NCBI GenBank assembly: GCA_025618425.1 | Contig: CM046846.1 | Coordinates: 26,976,499 to 27,040,498, forward strand | Source of the DNA: Heliocidaris tuberculata | Taxonomy: Eukaryota; Echinodermata; Echinoidea; Camarodonta; Echinometridae | Reading direction: 5' to 3' | Length of the DNA: 64,000 nt | Part shown: piece by piece, positions 39,101 through 54,100 of the stretch | Position numbering within the stretch: the first letter of the stretch is position 1 | How the letters are laid out: each line of letters starts with the position of its first letter | Notes under the pieces: model-generated | Database searches by the model: none | What the model was told of the DNA's origin: nothing | The model's input: only the letters and a program-made list of their open reading frames with translations | Position numbers and translations under genes: made by a program

Positions 39101-42100
39101 TTGCATTGCAGTTACGTTCACTTGATATAGGACGTCGTCTGCTTAGGCAGGATTGGTACCTGATGTGACGTCATGAAAACATGGGTATATTTCTGGTGAA
39201 TCGCTCGGATATCCCAGATGCTGAGAAGCGTTTTTATTTGTGCCATTTTTTAATCATCAAACACGCAGTTAACGTAAAACTTATACGATTACCATCTGCA
39301 AGCTTTCTAGTTTCTAGAGATACAATATTGAGCATATTTGTGATTTGCTTTGAATATCTACTTTAACATTAAAGCAAAATCTTTATCCACCATCTATTAA
39401 AACAAATGGCTTCCTAAAGTTACCCAATGGAGCAGATACGGACGATGGATGTGAATCTGGTAGAAAGAGGATGTCTTCCAACGGTGTGTGCTGCATTCAT
39501 ACTAGCCACTATCTGAACACCATCAAGACCAACCCACTCCAACTTGTCGTCATAGAAACCATGGTAGGTCAGTACCTAGTGATATCAATGAAAGTGACCA
39601 CAGAACATAACACAATTAGTGACTTTCACAAATAAGACAATAATGCAACCCAAACATACTAATGAACAGACGTACAGAATTTAGAATGGTAAGTATCTCA
39701 TGAACAAATTATTTTTGGTGACACAAACAAAGTCTGCACAACTCGTGTCAATTTTATTCAACTTCTAAACATTGTTTGATGCCAACAATCTTAACAAAGA
39801 ATATGGATTCAAATCTAGTTTTATGCTAAATTGATCAGTGAAACAAAGTCAAATTTCACTCTTGAAAGTTCATTTATGAGAACTGTCAAAAAATATTAAG
39901 GTGGTGTAGAAGGGACTTGACTGGCCATCCAAGGCATGGAAGGGATTAATGGACTTGACACAGACCTGTTGGAGGAAAGCCAAGAGCTGGCAAGTTCCCC
40001 ACTTGTCTGGTTTGGGCAGGTTGAGATCCTTGAGATAGAGGACCAGGTTCTCGCAGTCCTTGGGCCTGTAGACACGGCCTGTGTTGGTACTCAGGACCAT
40101 ACACATCTGCTGCAGCTTCTGAAGGAGATGGGTGGGGGAGGTCTGGGCGTTGCAGTGGATGGTTGCTATCTGGGTGGAACGCAGCTGGGCAAAGCAGTGT
40201 CGAAGGACCATTCTAGGAAGAGGAAGAATAATTATAACCTTCCGTTCTTGTATAATGCATACCACATAATGATATAACATCCGAACACATTTTGAAAGAC
40301 CTTCGGAAATTATTATCCCCACTACTGCTCCAGCAATTAATACCAGCGCACACAGCATTTCAAGGAATAATCATCCCAGATACCCACTTACTACACCTGG
40401 ATTAGTGTGGCAAATGTATATGTAGATTAATGTCTTTCCAAAGGACATTTGTGAAAGTGGCAGCAACTTGAACTGTGTACCTTGTGATCAACAGTCTGGT
40501 TACCTATCAACTAGACTTCAAGACCTTTACAGAACACTATAAGGAGTGGATTGACATACTGGGCTTTGGGGTAGATATTCTATGGATTCATCAATCTATT
40601 GACAATTTGTGTTTCTTTCTTATAGTGAATAATGAACATCAACTAAGAGATGAAATATGTGGACCTTTGATCCTCAGAAAGAGACCTATTGACCCGAGGA
40701 AAAACAGTCCTTGGGAAGGATAAGCCTTGTGCATAAATCAAATCAAACAAACTGATAGCTTTGGTAGGACTATTTACTTTTTTGCTACAATTGCTGTTCA
40801 TTATCTTTAACAATAAGATGTTTTCTCTTACCCCTTCCCGCACCCATCAGGGCCAACCAGGATGAATGGCTGCCTGTTATCAGTCTCCAGCCAAGGCTTG
40901 AAGAAGTCCAGACATCGTTGGACATCAGGTGTCCTGATGACCGGCAGGGAGCTAGGGTTGTTGAAGTCTGATGCAGAGAGCTCGTCATTATCCTGAGAGT
41001 GAGAGAGTAAGTTTTTTTTAGTCTTCAATACAAAGTTAGAATCAAACCTAAATTCTCACAAACTGAACCTAATAATCTTCATTGGAATCTATATCAATCT
41101 CATTTTCTTGCATTTTATCATCCTTGCATAAAAACAGTTCAAAAAAGGCTACGGTTGCAATAAATAAATTAATAAATGATTATAGGAATTGAATAATCAG
41201 CTCATTATCTTTGTTACACATTTTGCAACCTTTCAAAATTTAGAAGAGTTAACCCAATGACTATGGGAACCAGATGGCTTCTGTATTAACCCTTTCATGA
41301 CAGGAATTAATTAAGGGCCAAATTTATCACAATTTGTTCTTCAAATTGGCAACAATAATATTTTTCTTTCAGTGCTACATGGTTCTAATAAAGTGTAATG
41401 TCTTTGAAAACAATATACATGGTTAGGAATTTTGTTGAAAAGTTGAAGAAATTGCCAAATTTGATAAAATCAATGATTTTGAGCCTCTCAATGTGTTGCC
41501 AATTCTAAGGATTTTAAGGCATATTCTTGTTTTTTAAATTCCTGACATCAAACAAAATATCGTCATGCAACAAAATGGACAGAATGTGTACAGAAATTTA
41601 TGCTCTTTTTACTCATGCATCTAGTATATTTTTTAGAGCTCTGAATCAAAAGTTAATGAGGTGAACCACAAAATGTGGTCAATTGTCTCGAAAGGGTTTA
41701 AATAAAGCCTTGGGAAATGAGAGAATTCAGGATTCAATGGGTCGATAATTCTTGCAGGGCATATATTAAAATATTGAAGGGAAAAAGAAACAACAGAGAG
41801 GAATTGTGAACAAATTTAAATAAATTACAATAATCTAAACTCGCCGACCACTAAATTTTCTCATTCCCATACCATTCATGAAGGAATCATTTGGTTCCCG
41901 TGGACAATGGGTTGATTCTTGAGTGAGAGAAGAGAATGTAATACCATTTGCACAACATATGCTCCAGCATAAATTGCTTAGTGGTCAATTTTCTACACTA
42001 ACCAAATTCCTAACTTCAACCCTTGACCCAACACTATACCTAACCCCTAACCCTAAGCCTAAACCTAACATAAAACCCAATTGCAACCCAACCCAAACCC

Positions 42101-45100
42101 TACGGCTCGTATTCTGAACTCTGGCTTAACTTAAACTCCAGTCTACGTTAAACCAGAGCTTTAATTAAAAAACAGACTTAAACCGCAAGTCCACTCTAAA
42201 TTTCTGTACAAAATTAAACCACACTAGACTGGAGTTTAAGTTAAACCTGAGTTGAGAATGGTATTTTCTAAAACTCTGGTTAGAAGGGAAGGTTCAGACT
42301 TTGTTTAAACCACGCTTAGACTGAGGTTTAGGTTCAACCGGAGTTCAGAATACAGGCCTATATCTCTGACGAAATAAAGCCCAGAGCAATTGTGGCCAGA
42401 GCAAATGTCGGATCATCAAGAGGGGATGTCTTACCTGCATGGTGTATGTAGCCAGGTAGCCTGTCCTCTCATCAAAGTAGGTATCCAGGATCCTTCTAGG
42501 ATCAGGGGGTTGTTCACGGGTCCATTGGAACACCTACATACATGTACACAGAAAAAGTTAAAAACAAATCACTATAAATAATAACAACAGTAAATCATAT
42601 TACATTTTGAATATGCTCTCCTAATAGCTGAATATGCATTCAGGTTTTACATAGCTGGTGACTTTCAGTCTTGAATATAAATTCCTATCTATACTTGTGA
42701 TGTCACAGAGAACAGCCTGCCGTAGGTCCAATTCTACATAATTTTTCATATGAAGCCAGTAAATAATATGGTCTCGATAAACAATATGTATCTTAGAGTT
42801 TAGATGGGGTTTTTTATGCTAGAAGTTGTTACAGTACTACTTTTGGTTGTAGACAGGTGAAAAGGAAATAGAATTTGGGTTATAATTGACTGTTTGATCA
42901 TTCATTTCACATGCCTGTGAGTGCTGTTGCAGCAAGTTATGCTAACACATGAAGTTCCAACTTGCATTATCCGAGGGACTATCTCATTGAGAGAATTATG
43001 TACCAAAGACCTCTAGTGCACTGACTAGAGCTCAAACCAGGTTACACGATTTAAAAGACCAACCCTACAAAGCCATATTGCCTCATCGGGGTGAATTTCA
43101 ATTGAATATTTGATAATGCTACAGCATGGCTTCTTTCTCACCTCTTTGGCAAAGTTGTTGCGGATGGACTCTGGGAGGTTGGCTCCTAGACCCCTGATGA
43201 GCTTGATGGTGAAGTCCGAGGTACACTCTGCCCCTCTGAGGTGAGACAGTCCATTCATGACCACGCCCACCAGGCTGGTATCCACCACAAAGTCACCTTG
43301 TCGCATGACCCACTCCAGGGCCCTGTAGAAGTGGTCCTCGATCCAGGCCCCGAGGCGGTTCCTGGACTCCTCAGGTTGGTGGCTCAGCCAGGACTGCACC
43401 AGGTCCTTGATCTCTGTGTCTTCGTCGCTGTATATTGAGAAGCAAGATCAAAGTAGAGGAATTTTCTGAATCCCATTGACGGGCTTCATGCTTACTTTTC
43501 ATTTGTAAAGGGAAGGGGTTGGTAAATTAACTTGAACTCGAACACTAAAATCCTCTTTCCTTCAGAATATCAAGGAAAACTTTGCAAAGAGAGAAATAAT
43601 CCCTGCATAAACATCCACAATACAGTCAAGGCTGTTGTAATTGTCACCTATCTATGAAAAGCCACCTGTATGTAGTGATCACTTAACTGTTTACCAGTAT
43701 CTCTAGGAGGAAATCAGTGCTGTAGGACCTGTGTAGAAATCCAGCTGTTAATATGGACATTTTGTTTGTTCATATCGAGTGGTCTTTACAGACAGGTTTC
43801 ATTCTATCCCTAATTACAGTGTCACAATGTTTGATTGCATTACCTCATGAAGATCATGCCCATACGGGAGATGGTAGCCGGAGAGGCACAGCTCAGGTCA
43901 TGGGTCTCAAACAGGAAGTTGACATTGGGTCCAAACTGGATCCTCTCACCAGAAGGCATGGTGAGCAGACGATTGTCATCCAGGACAGAGTTGAGAGACT
44001 CGATCCACTCAGGATCAATGTCACCGTCGCAGATGATCCATGAATGAATTTCTGGAGGATACAAAGACATGACATAATGAAAATTAATTGCAATGATACT
44101 GTATTCTGAAAGAAAGTTTTCTTCACATGATTTTTAAAAATCTGTTTACAGCGAGTTATCCAAGAATTGGCGATCTAGTAAACAAGCATCAAATTTAATG
44201 CTATAAATAGTCAATTAAACCATTTAATGATGCAATGAAAGAAGAAATCATTCCTATTTCTGATATATGGTGACATTTATCACTTTTCACATAATGTTTC
44301 ATGAATTAAAAGCAATGGATATAAAATCTAATATCCAATAGCAAATATAAATTTAGTTACCTTGAGGTTCCCTGACCACTTGTCTAGCACTGTATGTTAA
44401 CACACCATCGCTCCACTCACGGGTGTCCATATCAATATGACCAAGCAACTAAGTAGAAATAAAACACATTTACACAAATAAGAAATGTTCGCAAAAGATA
44501 ATCCACATCAATAATGACTGCACAACTATTTGGAAAAATAACATATTCACACAAATTACTAATTCATTATAAAAGACTGCAGCTGCACTCAAATTTATCC
44601 ACATTAATATGAAACAGGAATGACCATGCAGTATGAAATTTAACGAACATAAAATGAACTGTATCAATGGGAGCTCAATAGTGTAACAGGTCCTTCCCTT
44701 GCATTTGTATATAGAACCGATGAACGAGTAACATGTGTGAACTGACCTGTGTCCTGGGCATGGCCTTAGGGTTCATGGTGTACTGCTTGACCACTTGACC
44801 AGTGTTGTTCAGAGCTGCCCTCAGGATCTGCCAGGTGGTGGACTTGCCTGACCCGCTGGGTCCGACCACCACCACACCCATCCTCTGCCGTAGCTGTTCA
44901 TACAGCTCTAGTGCTTTTTTCACCTAATATTAAAGCCAAAAGAGTTCTTTGATCAATATCACAATCAAAATGAAAAGTCTTGCCTCTTAACCTGGTACAG
45001 CTGAATATTTTATTGACAAATTTTCCTTTGCGAAGGCTAGCCAATCAAGAGCGATACTAATTCATTTAACAAATTATAAATTGATAAATTAATTAATTAA

Positions 45101-48100
45101 TTAAATTAATAAATTCATTTAACATGCTTGAGTGCATAACCTTTGGTGACAAAACAGAACTATTCTTGGGGAAACATTTCCCATTTGAATGAATGCTAAT
45201 AGAAACTTATCTTACTATCAACATGCAAATACATCATCATTTTCATCATCATCATTTTCATCATTATCATCATCATCATCACCCTCCTCCTCCTCCTCCT
45301 CTTTACTATCACCATTATCATCCATACCTGTGTTTCCATGACAACCAAGTTGTGCTCCTTGCAGTGTTGTCGGATGGCATCAGCTAGGGTCAGATACTCA
45401 ATGTCCTTCAACTCCACACCAGGGAAGACATCCTTGACCAAAGCATCAAAGCGGATACCATCAGAGAAGGTCAGCTTGGACAGGGTATTGACCCTCAAGG
45501 CTTGGACCACTAGCTTGGGCTCCTCCACCTTACCTGAATTAAAAATGAACATCATCATTGTCATCATCATCATCATCACCATCATCATCATCATCTTCAC
45601 CATTGTCATCATCATCATCATCGTCATTATCATCAATGTCATCACCATCTTTACCATCATTTTAATCAACACCATTTCCATTAACTTACACTGTTTCCCA
45701 CACATATGGATAACTACGATATACACAAATATAAAACCCCTAGCCCCCCTAAGTTCCCTTACCCTATATATTTGGATTAAATTTTGTTGCAGAAGCAAAT
45801 ATCGGATCATGACATGAATAAGAATTACCTTAATTCAAATTTGATCTGCATTCAAATCAAAATATATGAATAATATGTTTGGATTCTGACTACGTGTCTG
45901 CATGAGTTGACCCATTTCCTACAGGAACTGGGTGGGTCCTGTATTAAGCCTATGGGAATAAGAGAATTCAGTAGCCAAAAGGTTAACATATTTCCATACT
46001 ATGTTTATCACAACAATGTTGTATAGTTGATTTGAAATGCTTACTCCTGTCTTGCCCAGCTTGTTGTCTTGCTATCTGGAGCAGGTTGCCACATCCTCTC
46101 AATACAGTCTTGAGAGCTCTCAGACCCCAATCGTAGTGCTGCTGTGGTGTCAACAACTCCCTGAGGAACAACGGTAAACACAAACACTTAAACAGAATAG
46201 GGTTATCCACACTTTACAATTAAATCATATTTTCAGTTTTAAAAAAAATTAATTTACCATTCTTAATCACTTGTACTAATGCATATAACACGTCATCTGA
46301 AATATGCTCAACCTTACTTGACAAATACAAGTTATTTCACTTACTTGGCCAGATTGAAGATGGCCACCAGCTTGCGTCCCAGACTTTTGCCATCCTTGAA
46401 GCCCTCAGAGAAGAGGATGACCTCGGCGATCTGCTCATTGTCTGGTCGAGACATGGCTACCGGTCTGAAGAGCTGCTTGAGATTGTCCGGTAACTTCTGT
46501 CTTCCTCCGTATCCCTTGCCAGCGGGGTTGAGGGTGATGAAGATACCAGAGTTGGGATCGATATCAATCTGGGGATGAGTAAAAGAGTTGGTATTATGTA
46601 ATGATGATGATTAATGTAATTATTTAAAGTATCATTTTCCAGATGACGATGATGATGATGATGATGACAATGATGATGATGACAATGGTGGTGGTGATGC
46701 AAATAATGATGAGGAGGATGATAATATCAATATGGAGATATAGAAGAGATGGTGCTGACAACCATCGCAAGGATAGACAAAAATGACAATAATGATTTGA
46801 GGGAATAACGTTGTGAAGACTATGATGGTGAAGATAGTGATGACGATAATGATGGAAAAGAAGATAATGAAGATAAAGACAACAACCATAATGGTGGTGG
46901 TGGTGGTGAAGGTCATGGTTATGTAATCAATGATGACGATAATAACAGAAATAATATAAAAAAGGAGTTACAATAATAACAATGATACAGATATATGAAG
47001 TAGTTGCAGTAGTATCAGAAATGATCAATTAACATTAATGGAAATATAAGATATGAGATATAAAAGTTTTGCAAGAGTACTCTTGCACATTCTCACTGAT
47101 TGAATAGAAAAGGAATTCTGGCCATTCTTTGAAATACATCTCAAAAATTAATGATTTGTATCATGATATATGCTTTATATATATAAAAAAGCAGAGTACC
47201 TGCTTAAGAATTAGAACACATTAACACTCACTGTTCTGTCCAAGAGATCCACTTTGGGTTTCTTTTGTTTGAGAGCAGCCTGGATGGTTTGGATCTGCAT
47301 AGAGACAGCTGACAGTACAGCCTCCTCAAGACGGTTGAACTCGTCAAAGCATCCCCAAGCACCACACTTCACCAGACCGATGAAGATACGTCCCATGGAT
47401 TTCACATCGATGCCCTGTATGGAGAAACAGATGAAGGACATAACAGTGAATAGCAACATTAGAGAAATGTCCCTTTTCGTGAAATCTTAACTTACCATTC
47501 TTTACATTGAAAAATGAAAGTAGTCGGCCATTCCACGACAGTAGTGGAATAATGAAATGAAATGATCAATATAATTTATTGAGGTCTGTTTTGAATATAT
47601 GAAAAGACTCTAGCACAATGATATCATCAAGTTATATGATAATATAGCAATACGTTAATATGGTAAAAACAAAAATATTACCATTTCCGTGGGAATGCTT
47701 TAACATCAAAAGAATGTCAGTAACCACATTATATTACAGAGTGGCATATTTTGTCCATCAGTGCTGAGTAAAAAATTCTGAATCTCTAACCACTGGCCAA
47801 TGACAGATTGCACTCTGTTATCTATCATGGAGACAATTGTTGAACAAAATATATAGTTTTTGACAGCTTTTTTTTCAACTTTTCCAAAATTACTGTGCAG
47901 ATTTTTGACATTTAAAATTGACCAGATGGACATACCTCGTCACAGTTGAACACCAAGACCTGTCTTCCAAACAATCCTCCGAGTGCCTTGACAGACTCTG
48001 TCTTGCCAGTACCTGCGGGTCCGTAGGGGTTGCCTCCCATACCCATGTGCATGCCTTGGGTTAGAGTCAGGTAACACTTGTCTGTCAGGGGTGTGTGTAC

Positions 48101-51100
48101 CAGCTTGGCTGCATTGCCTGTGAATGACAATAATAATAATAATAGCATGGGCATACTGCAATCTGATGTATTGCTCAGTGCCAGAAGAGTGGTACTATTA
48201 TCCCATGCTACAAAAAGACCAGAAACTTTTGAAACTTGAAAGCAGAACCTTTTTTTTTTCCTCACAATAGGAAACTTTTGTCAATTGCGAAAATTCTGGG
48301 TTGCAATACATCCTAATCATTCCACTGTGTATGAGTAATGCAGAAACTATTTTGTGGTAAGAAATGGGAGTCACTGGTTTAAGGTAATTGTGAATAATCA
48401 ATTGCAACTTCAATACTTCATAACCTTTTTATCTTTATCAGATTTTTCTCAAAATTTCACTGATCCATTTCTCTCATTTTCTGCTTTTGATAAAACCAAG
48501 CATGGACTTCTCTTTCAGGTAAATTAGGAATTACCTTCCTAAAGTCTTACCTTGGTATTCATAGGTGTACTGGAATTCTGCATCTACCATCCTCATAATG
48601 GCTGTCTTGGTGTTATCCAGGTAGTATCTGAGCTGCTTCTGCCAGAGCCAGTTATCCAGACTCGTCACATTCTCTTTCTGGAGGAGCTGCACCACATCGA
48701 TACTGTGGATGGTGTCCAGGATGAGGGCCTGTGAAGGGGATTGGAAGTTAAGCTTACGAGAACATTTCTCCAGGTTACAACAATACCCAAAACATCACAT
48801 ATAGAAGTATCTTTTAAAATAAAGTAAAGGAGAGTTTGCATCCTTCAAAAAGAAATCATATCGCCTGAAATCTGCACATATCGTACAGTCACAGATCCTA
48901 AAAATCAAGCTCAAGAGGCTGATTCCCAAGACCACTTATTACCTTGAGTTTGAGCTCTAGTACATGGATGGCTGCGTTCCTCTCACCAGCTGCTCCACTG
49001 ATGTCTGCTGAGGTGTAGCCCTCTAGCTGCTGCTCCAGCTCTATCAGGAGATCCTGGAGACTGTTGTCCCGGATTGCGGCCTCACACTGCTCGGTGAACT
49101 GAATCTGAGCTGCCAGACCCAGAATCTAGTACAACAATGCAATATATGACGATATTGTTACGAAATTCATACCATGTGATGCGGTTTGTAAATCAGTACC
49201 AATCTTTCAACACCCTGTTCCAGTGAAAAAAAATATACAGGAGCAGTGAGCAATTCAGCCCTGGAAAGTTCCAAAAGAACTCTGAAAAACTGAAAAGGAG
49301 CTCAGGTAAAAAAAATACATAGCAATCGCTCCAATGATATCCTGCTTGTTCTATACTAAATGAAAAAAGAACTCTCATGAACAAAAAAGTATTTTTTACA
49401 CTGCCCTGCTCGCCTGAAGATATGGAAGGGTTCAACCTGGGAGCTAGATCCTGCATCTTGCAATGGACAGTGTTGATACACAGTGACCTGATTAGAAGAA
49501 AATCAGTAAATTTTAACTTACCTGTGAAGGGTACTTGGTAGGGTCGACTCCAACCCCAGAGCTGGAGGACTGTTGGTCTTTGAGACAGTCAACAAGCAGT
49601 TTACGCAATGTGGACTTCATCTCCTTAGCCAGGTCTCCAAGCCAAATCTAAGGAGGAGCAAGGGATTGACTCAAGGCATGCAATATGCAAAACAATTTCA
49701 ATATGAAATTAGGCCCTGACTATAAACCCAATCTTTCCTAGAAGACATGAAATCAGAACTAGATAGTGAGTGGTCAACACCTTTTCAAACCATATCACCA
49801 TTTTCAAAAATACCAAATAAAATATGGGCACAGTATATGATAGGTCCCTGAAACCCAATAGATCATAGTAATAGCAGGCTATATTTAGGCCAAAGTGGAT
49901 TTGTCTATGTCCAAATTCATATCAGGGACAAAATCTTCTTTTTTTTAAATCATCAAGCCTTTTGGAAAGTGTGGGATATTCAACATTTTGATCCACATTC
50001 TTGGATAGTTATAAAAAATGACTGGAGAATGAGTAAAGGAAACAGAAAAATGAGTGTGAGGATTAAAAAACGTAGCTACAATAGAAACCTGCGAAAGGCA
50101 AGACTTCTATACCACTGACCTCAACCTCGGGGGTGATTTCCACTGCCTTCAGGAGGGGTACCACCTCGCCCTCTAGTGACTTCATGGCTGTGATATGCTT
50201 GCATCCCTGGTCAAAGTCAACACTGTGGATACCAGCAAACAGCTTCTTGAGATGGGACTGGATCACAGTTGGGTTCTGGGACTGACCCAGGATCTCTAGA
50301 AGATCGTCATCACCGATGAAGTAGAATCGAGGCAGGATTGACCGCTTCTCCTGGTGTGGGTTCAAATAAAACAATGCATCAGTTGAGTATAATTCTAGGT
50401 CAGGTAAGCCAGAAATGTCACATTTATTAAGGTCACTAATTTCTTAAATCATGACACAGTTATACAGTACAATTACTATTAAGCTTGGCACTATAAGCCA
50501 AAAATGTTCATTTTTTTTTTCCTTGTTTAGTTTTTACTTGATAATAATTCACTAGATGGGAATTCGTTTTTGCTCATACTAATCGAAATAGTAGCACAGC
50601 TGACAATGATATGAGGTAAAAAATCATAATTTCTTCAACACATTAGACAATTTAAATAATAAAATAAATGAAAAACAAAAGTAAATATAGCTGCTTGGCC
50701 AGGCCTGATTGGAGCTACAGTTGAACACACTGGAATAAATTAAAACTGAATCCCAAACATTTACCTCCAGGAATTCATTAAGTGCCTTCTGACATCTCTG
50801 AAGCTGATCAAGGAGAGTGGTCAGGGTGTTGCGTAGACCAGACCGACTGACCAGAGAGAGAACGCGATTGTCTCTGGCTACATCCATCATAATGCTCCTA
50901 GAAACAGAGAATCAATAAAAAATTACTTAAATGCTTATTCACGCCACCAAACTGACTCTAAACAGAATCTAAACCAACTCCAAACTGACTCCGAATTCCA
51001 AACAGACTGCCAGACCATACAGACCTAATCTTGGCTATCTGGAGTAATGTTCTCTTTTTTTCGGTCTCTAGTGTCGGTCTTATCATTGTAAAAGGGAATA

Positions 51101-54100
51101 TCAACGTGTAAAGGGTAAAACATATATCACTGACTTTTGTGTTGCTTGAATTTTAATAAATTACTTCCTAAAATAAATACTCTTTAACTCTTTCAAGACA
51201 ATTGACCACATTTTGTGGTTTGGCTTTATAACTTTTGATTCCGGGCTCTAAAAAATATACCAGATGCATGAGGAGAAAGAGCATAATTTTCTACACACAC
51301 TAAGTCCATTTTATTGCATGACCATATTGCATTTGATGCCAGGAATTTTAAAATCAAGAATAAACCTTGAGATCCTTAAATTGGCAACACATTGAGATGT
51401 TCAAAATCATTGTTTTTTCATCAAAATTGGCAATTTTTAAAACTTTTCGACGAATTCCTAACCATTTATATTGTTTTCAAAGACATTACACCTTAGAGCC
51501 ATGTAGCACTAAAGAAAATATTATTGTTGCCAATTTGAATAATAAAATGTGATCAATTTAGTCCTTAAATAATTCTTGTCCTGAAAGGGTTAATGTCAAT
51601 AGTGATGGTAATGTATTTGACTGCTAAGAAGTGTATGTCTATAGGAAAGTAATTAGGGGACCTAGGTTTTTAGTTTGATCCAAAGGACTTGGTAAATGGG
51701 GATTCATGCATAACCTGCTTCTAAATCTATTGCCCTATCCTTTAAGCCAGCACACATTCTATTTAACTGATTTAGTACCAATATGAGATCAACACAAAAA
51801 AAATCAGCTATTAAGGAGATGTCACACTCTGTTGTAAGTCATATTTGAGGAGATTTCTACAAAGAAAAAAAACAACAAAACATTGAAGATACAAGATTCA
51901 AAATATCCCACTTGGATAAAATGTTGAGTAGAGAAACTAGAAAACAATTCCCCCCACTTTATAAAGAGAAGTGAACGATGGAATTATCTCCTGACCTGAA
52001 ATCATCGTCCACTCTCCTGAACCGGCCCTGCTCCTTGGGGAGGGCTCCCCTTCCAAAGATGGGCTCCAGGTAGACCCACTTGCGCTGGATCTGGTTCAGA
52101 TTCTGCAGGTACTCATCAAGGTCAGCCAGTCTCTGCTCCCAGATGGTGGCCTTGTCTGCAAAGCCCTTGTAGTAAGGGGAGTCCTTCAGAGACTGCAGGA
52201 GACTCTGGTTGTCACCAACCTGAAAAATAGTGATAGATGAAAACATTTTTGTCAAAGATTACAGCCCGGTTAGTAAACCAATGAATTAGAGAAAGTCCTT
52301 TCTGAGAAAAGGAAAATGTGTTTGTCAGATTGCCTTGTCACTGTCTTTGCAAATATCATAAACACAGTACTGTAAGTGTCAGTCATCTACATTATCATGG
52401 TCATTATCATGTGATATTCATTGCAACTGTCTTTGTGACTATCATTGTCGTACCTGTGTGATAAGGTCCTTCCAATCCTTGATCACATGAGTTGATTGAT
52501 CTTGCTCTCAGAACATTATGTAACAGTCACATTCTCATTATCATAGTCATTTTCATTGTCAAAGTTATCATCACTGTCATTGTGACTGTCATTATCATTG
52601 TCACTGTCATTGTCATACCTGTGTGACAAGGTCCTTCCAATCCTTGATCAACATGATTTGATTGTCCTTGCTGTCAGAGTACTCAGTGAGGGAGAAGCAC
52701 GCACCCACACCCCAAACATCCAGCTCCCGCAGTGCTTCACGGATAGACACCTCTCCCTTGGCCCGATTAAACAGATCCTGCAAAGAGGAAAGGAAGTATG
52801 AAATATAAAGAAGTATGAAGGGTGAAAACAAAATGTCCTCAGTACAACCTGTGGATGATAAACAGCTTAAAATCTAGCCCCAGTTCAATACTGGTATTTA
52901 CATAGGGTAATGAGAAATTGAAAGATCATGACCTATAAAACTCTTCATTTGGGAAGTGAAATCAATTTTAAATTTATCAGAAAATCAAAAAAATTCACTT
53001 TATCAATTTGAAATTAACATTGAAAGATTCAGGACAAGCTGATTCTGTATCATTCAAGTTTATCAAAAGCTTGCTGCTACATGTATCTCAAGCCAACTAA
53101 ATAAAAATCTGTTTTCAAAAGCATACAAAGACATGTTTATTTCAATCCCTTTTATATAGACTAGAAAAACAAGAAATACCTTGAGCCCATCTGCATTTGC
53201 AACAATCTGATCTGCCGTCCCAAGGATATCGCCAAAGGTCATACGCTCAACGGTCTTTGAGCGGGGCATCTTAAGCATGCGATACAGGTCCATCCAGTGC
53301 TCTTGGGTGAAGATATCACTGCTGAGGTACTTCAGCAATGGAGAAACAATCTGAAAGAAAAAGAGAATGGGATAATGTCAGCAATATTTTGAATAAAAAA
53401 TACATGGTCTACACCATGAATATTCTTTCAAGGAATAACAGTCCTGCAAATAGGGTTGAATCACCTCTGCTAAGAGCTCTGAACTGTCAACAGCTTTTTA
53501 GTTCTCAACATTTCAATTAGCATACTTGAAAGACCAGAAAACTTATGAGTGATTATTCATTGCCTTTGAGGGGATCCGATCTGAAAAAAATACACTGCAA
53601 GGTACAGTACACTGTATGATACTAGAAAATAAAACGTTTTAAAACTACAAGTAATCATCATCAATGCTAACAGGAATACAGGAACTTCATCACTGTGCCC
53701 TTAGTCTCTCCTCCCTATACAGTTGATAGGTATGTGCAGGTGTTCAAATTTCTTTGGGTATTAACTCTACTCTTGTTTTGAAGTGTAATGACTTCTGAAA
53801 GCGCATAGGGTGTGGCCCGACTACTCACAGAATCTCCATTTATATCAAATTATCCAAAAATGATGATCCTATTTACCTTGTACTTGTCAATGTCTTTGCT
53901 GAGTCTCACTGTCATGATGGTATGCTCTACATCAGGACCACCTGACTTCAGCTTCTCAGTCCAAGTGGCCAGGAAGTCATCAAACTGGTAAGTCTTGGAC
54001 CTAAAGAGATAAGAAATAAAAGCCATGTAAGTTATGCCTCTATCCCCCACAACTTAAATGCACTGTGGCCAATTACTCACTGGAAGAAGATGTAAATTGC

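Noticed and set aside
39181..39366. Independent gene in intron 38/37 (61-codon frame)
   Set aside because: Short, no splice or promoter context and no recognisable motif; it lies just outside the fold-back element.
42020..42100. True internal telomere array
   Set aside because: Repeats are few and irregular; better described as degenerate CCTAAC-like sequence.
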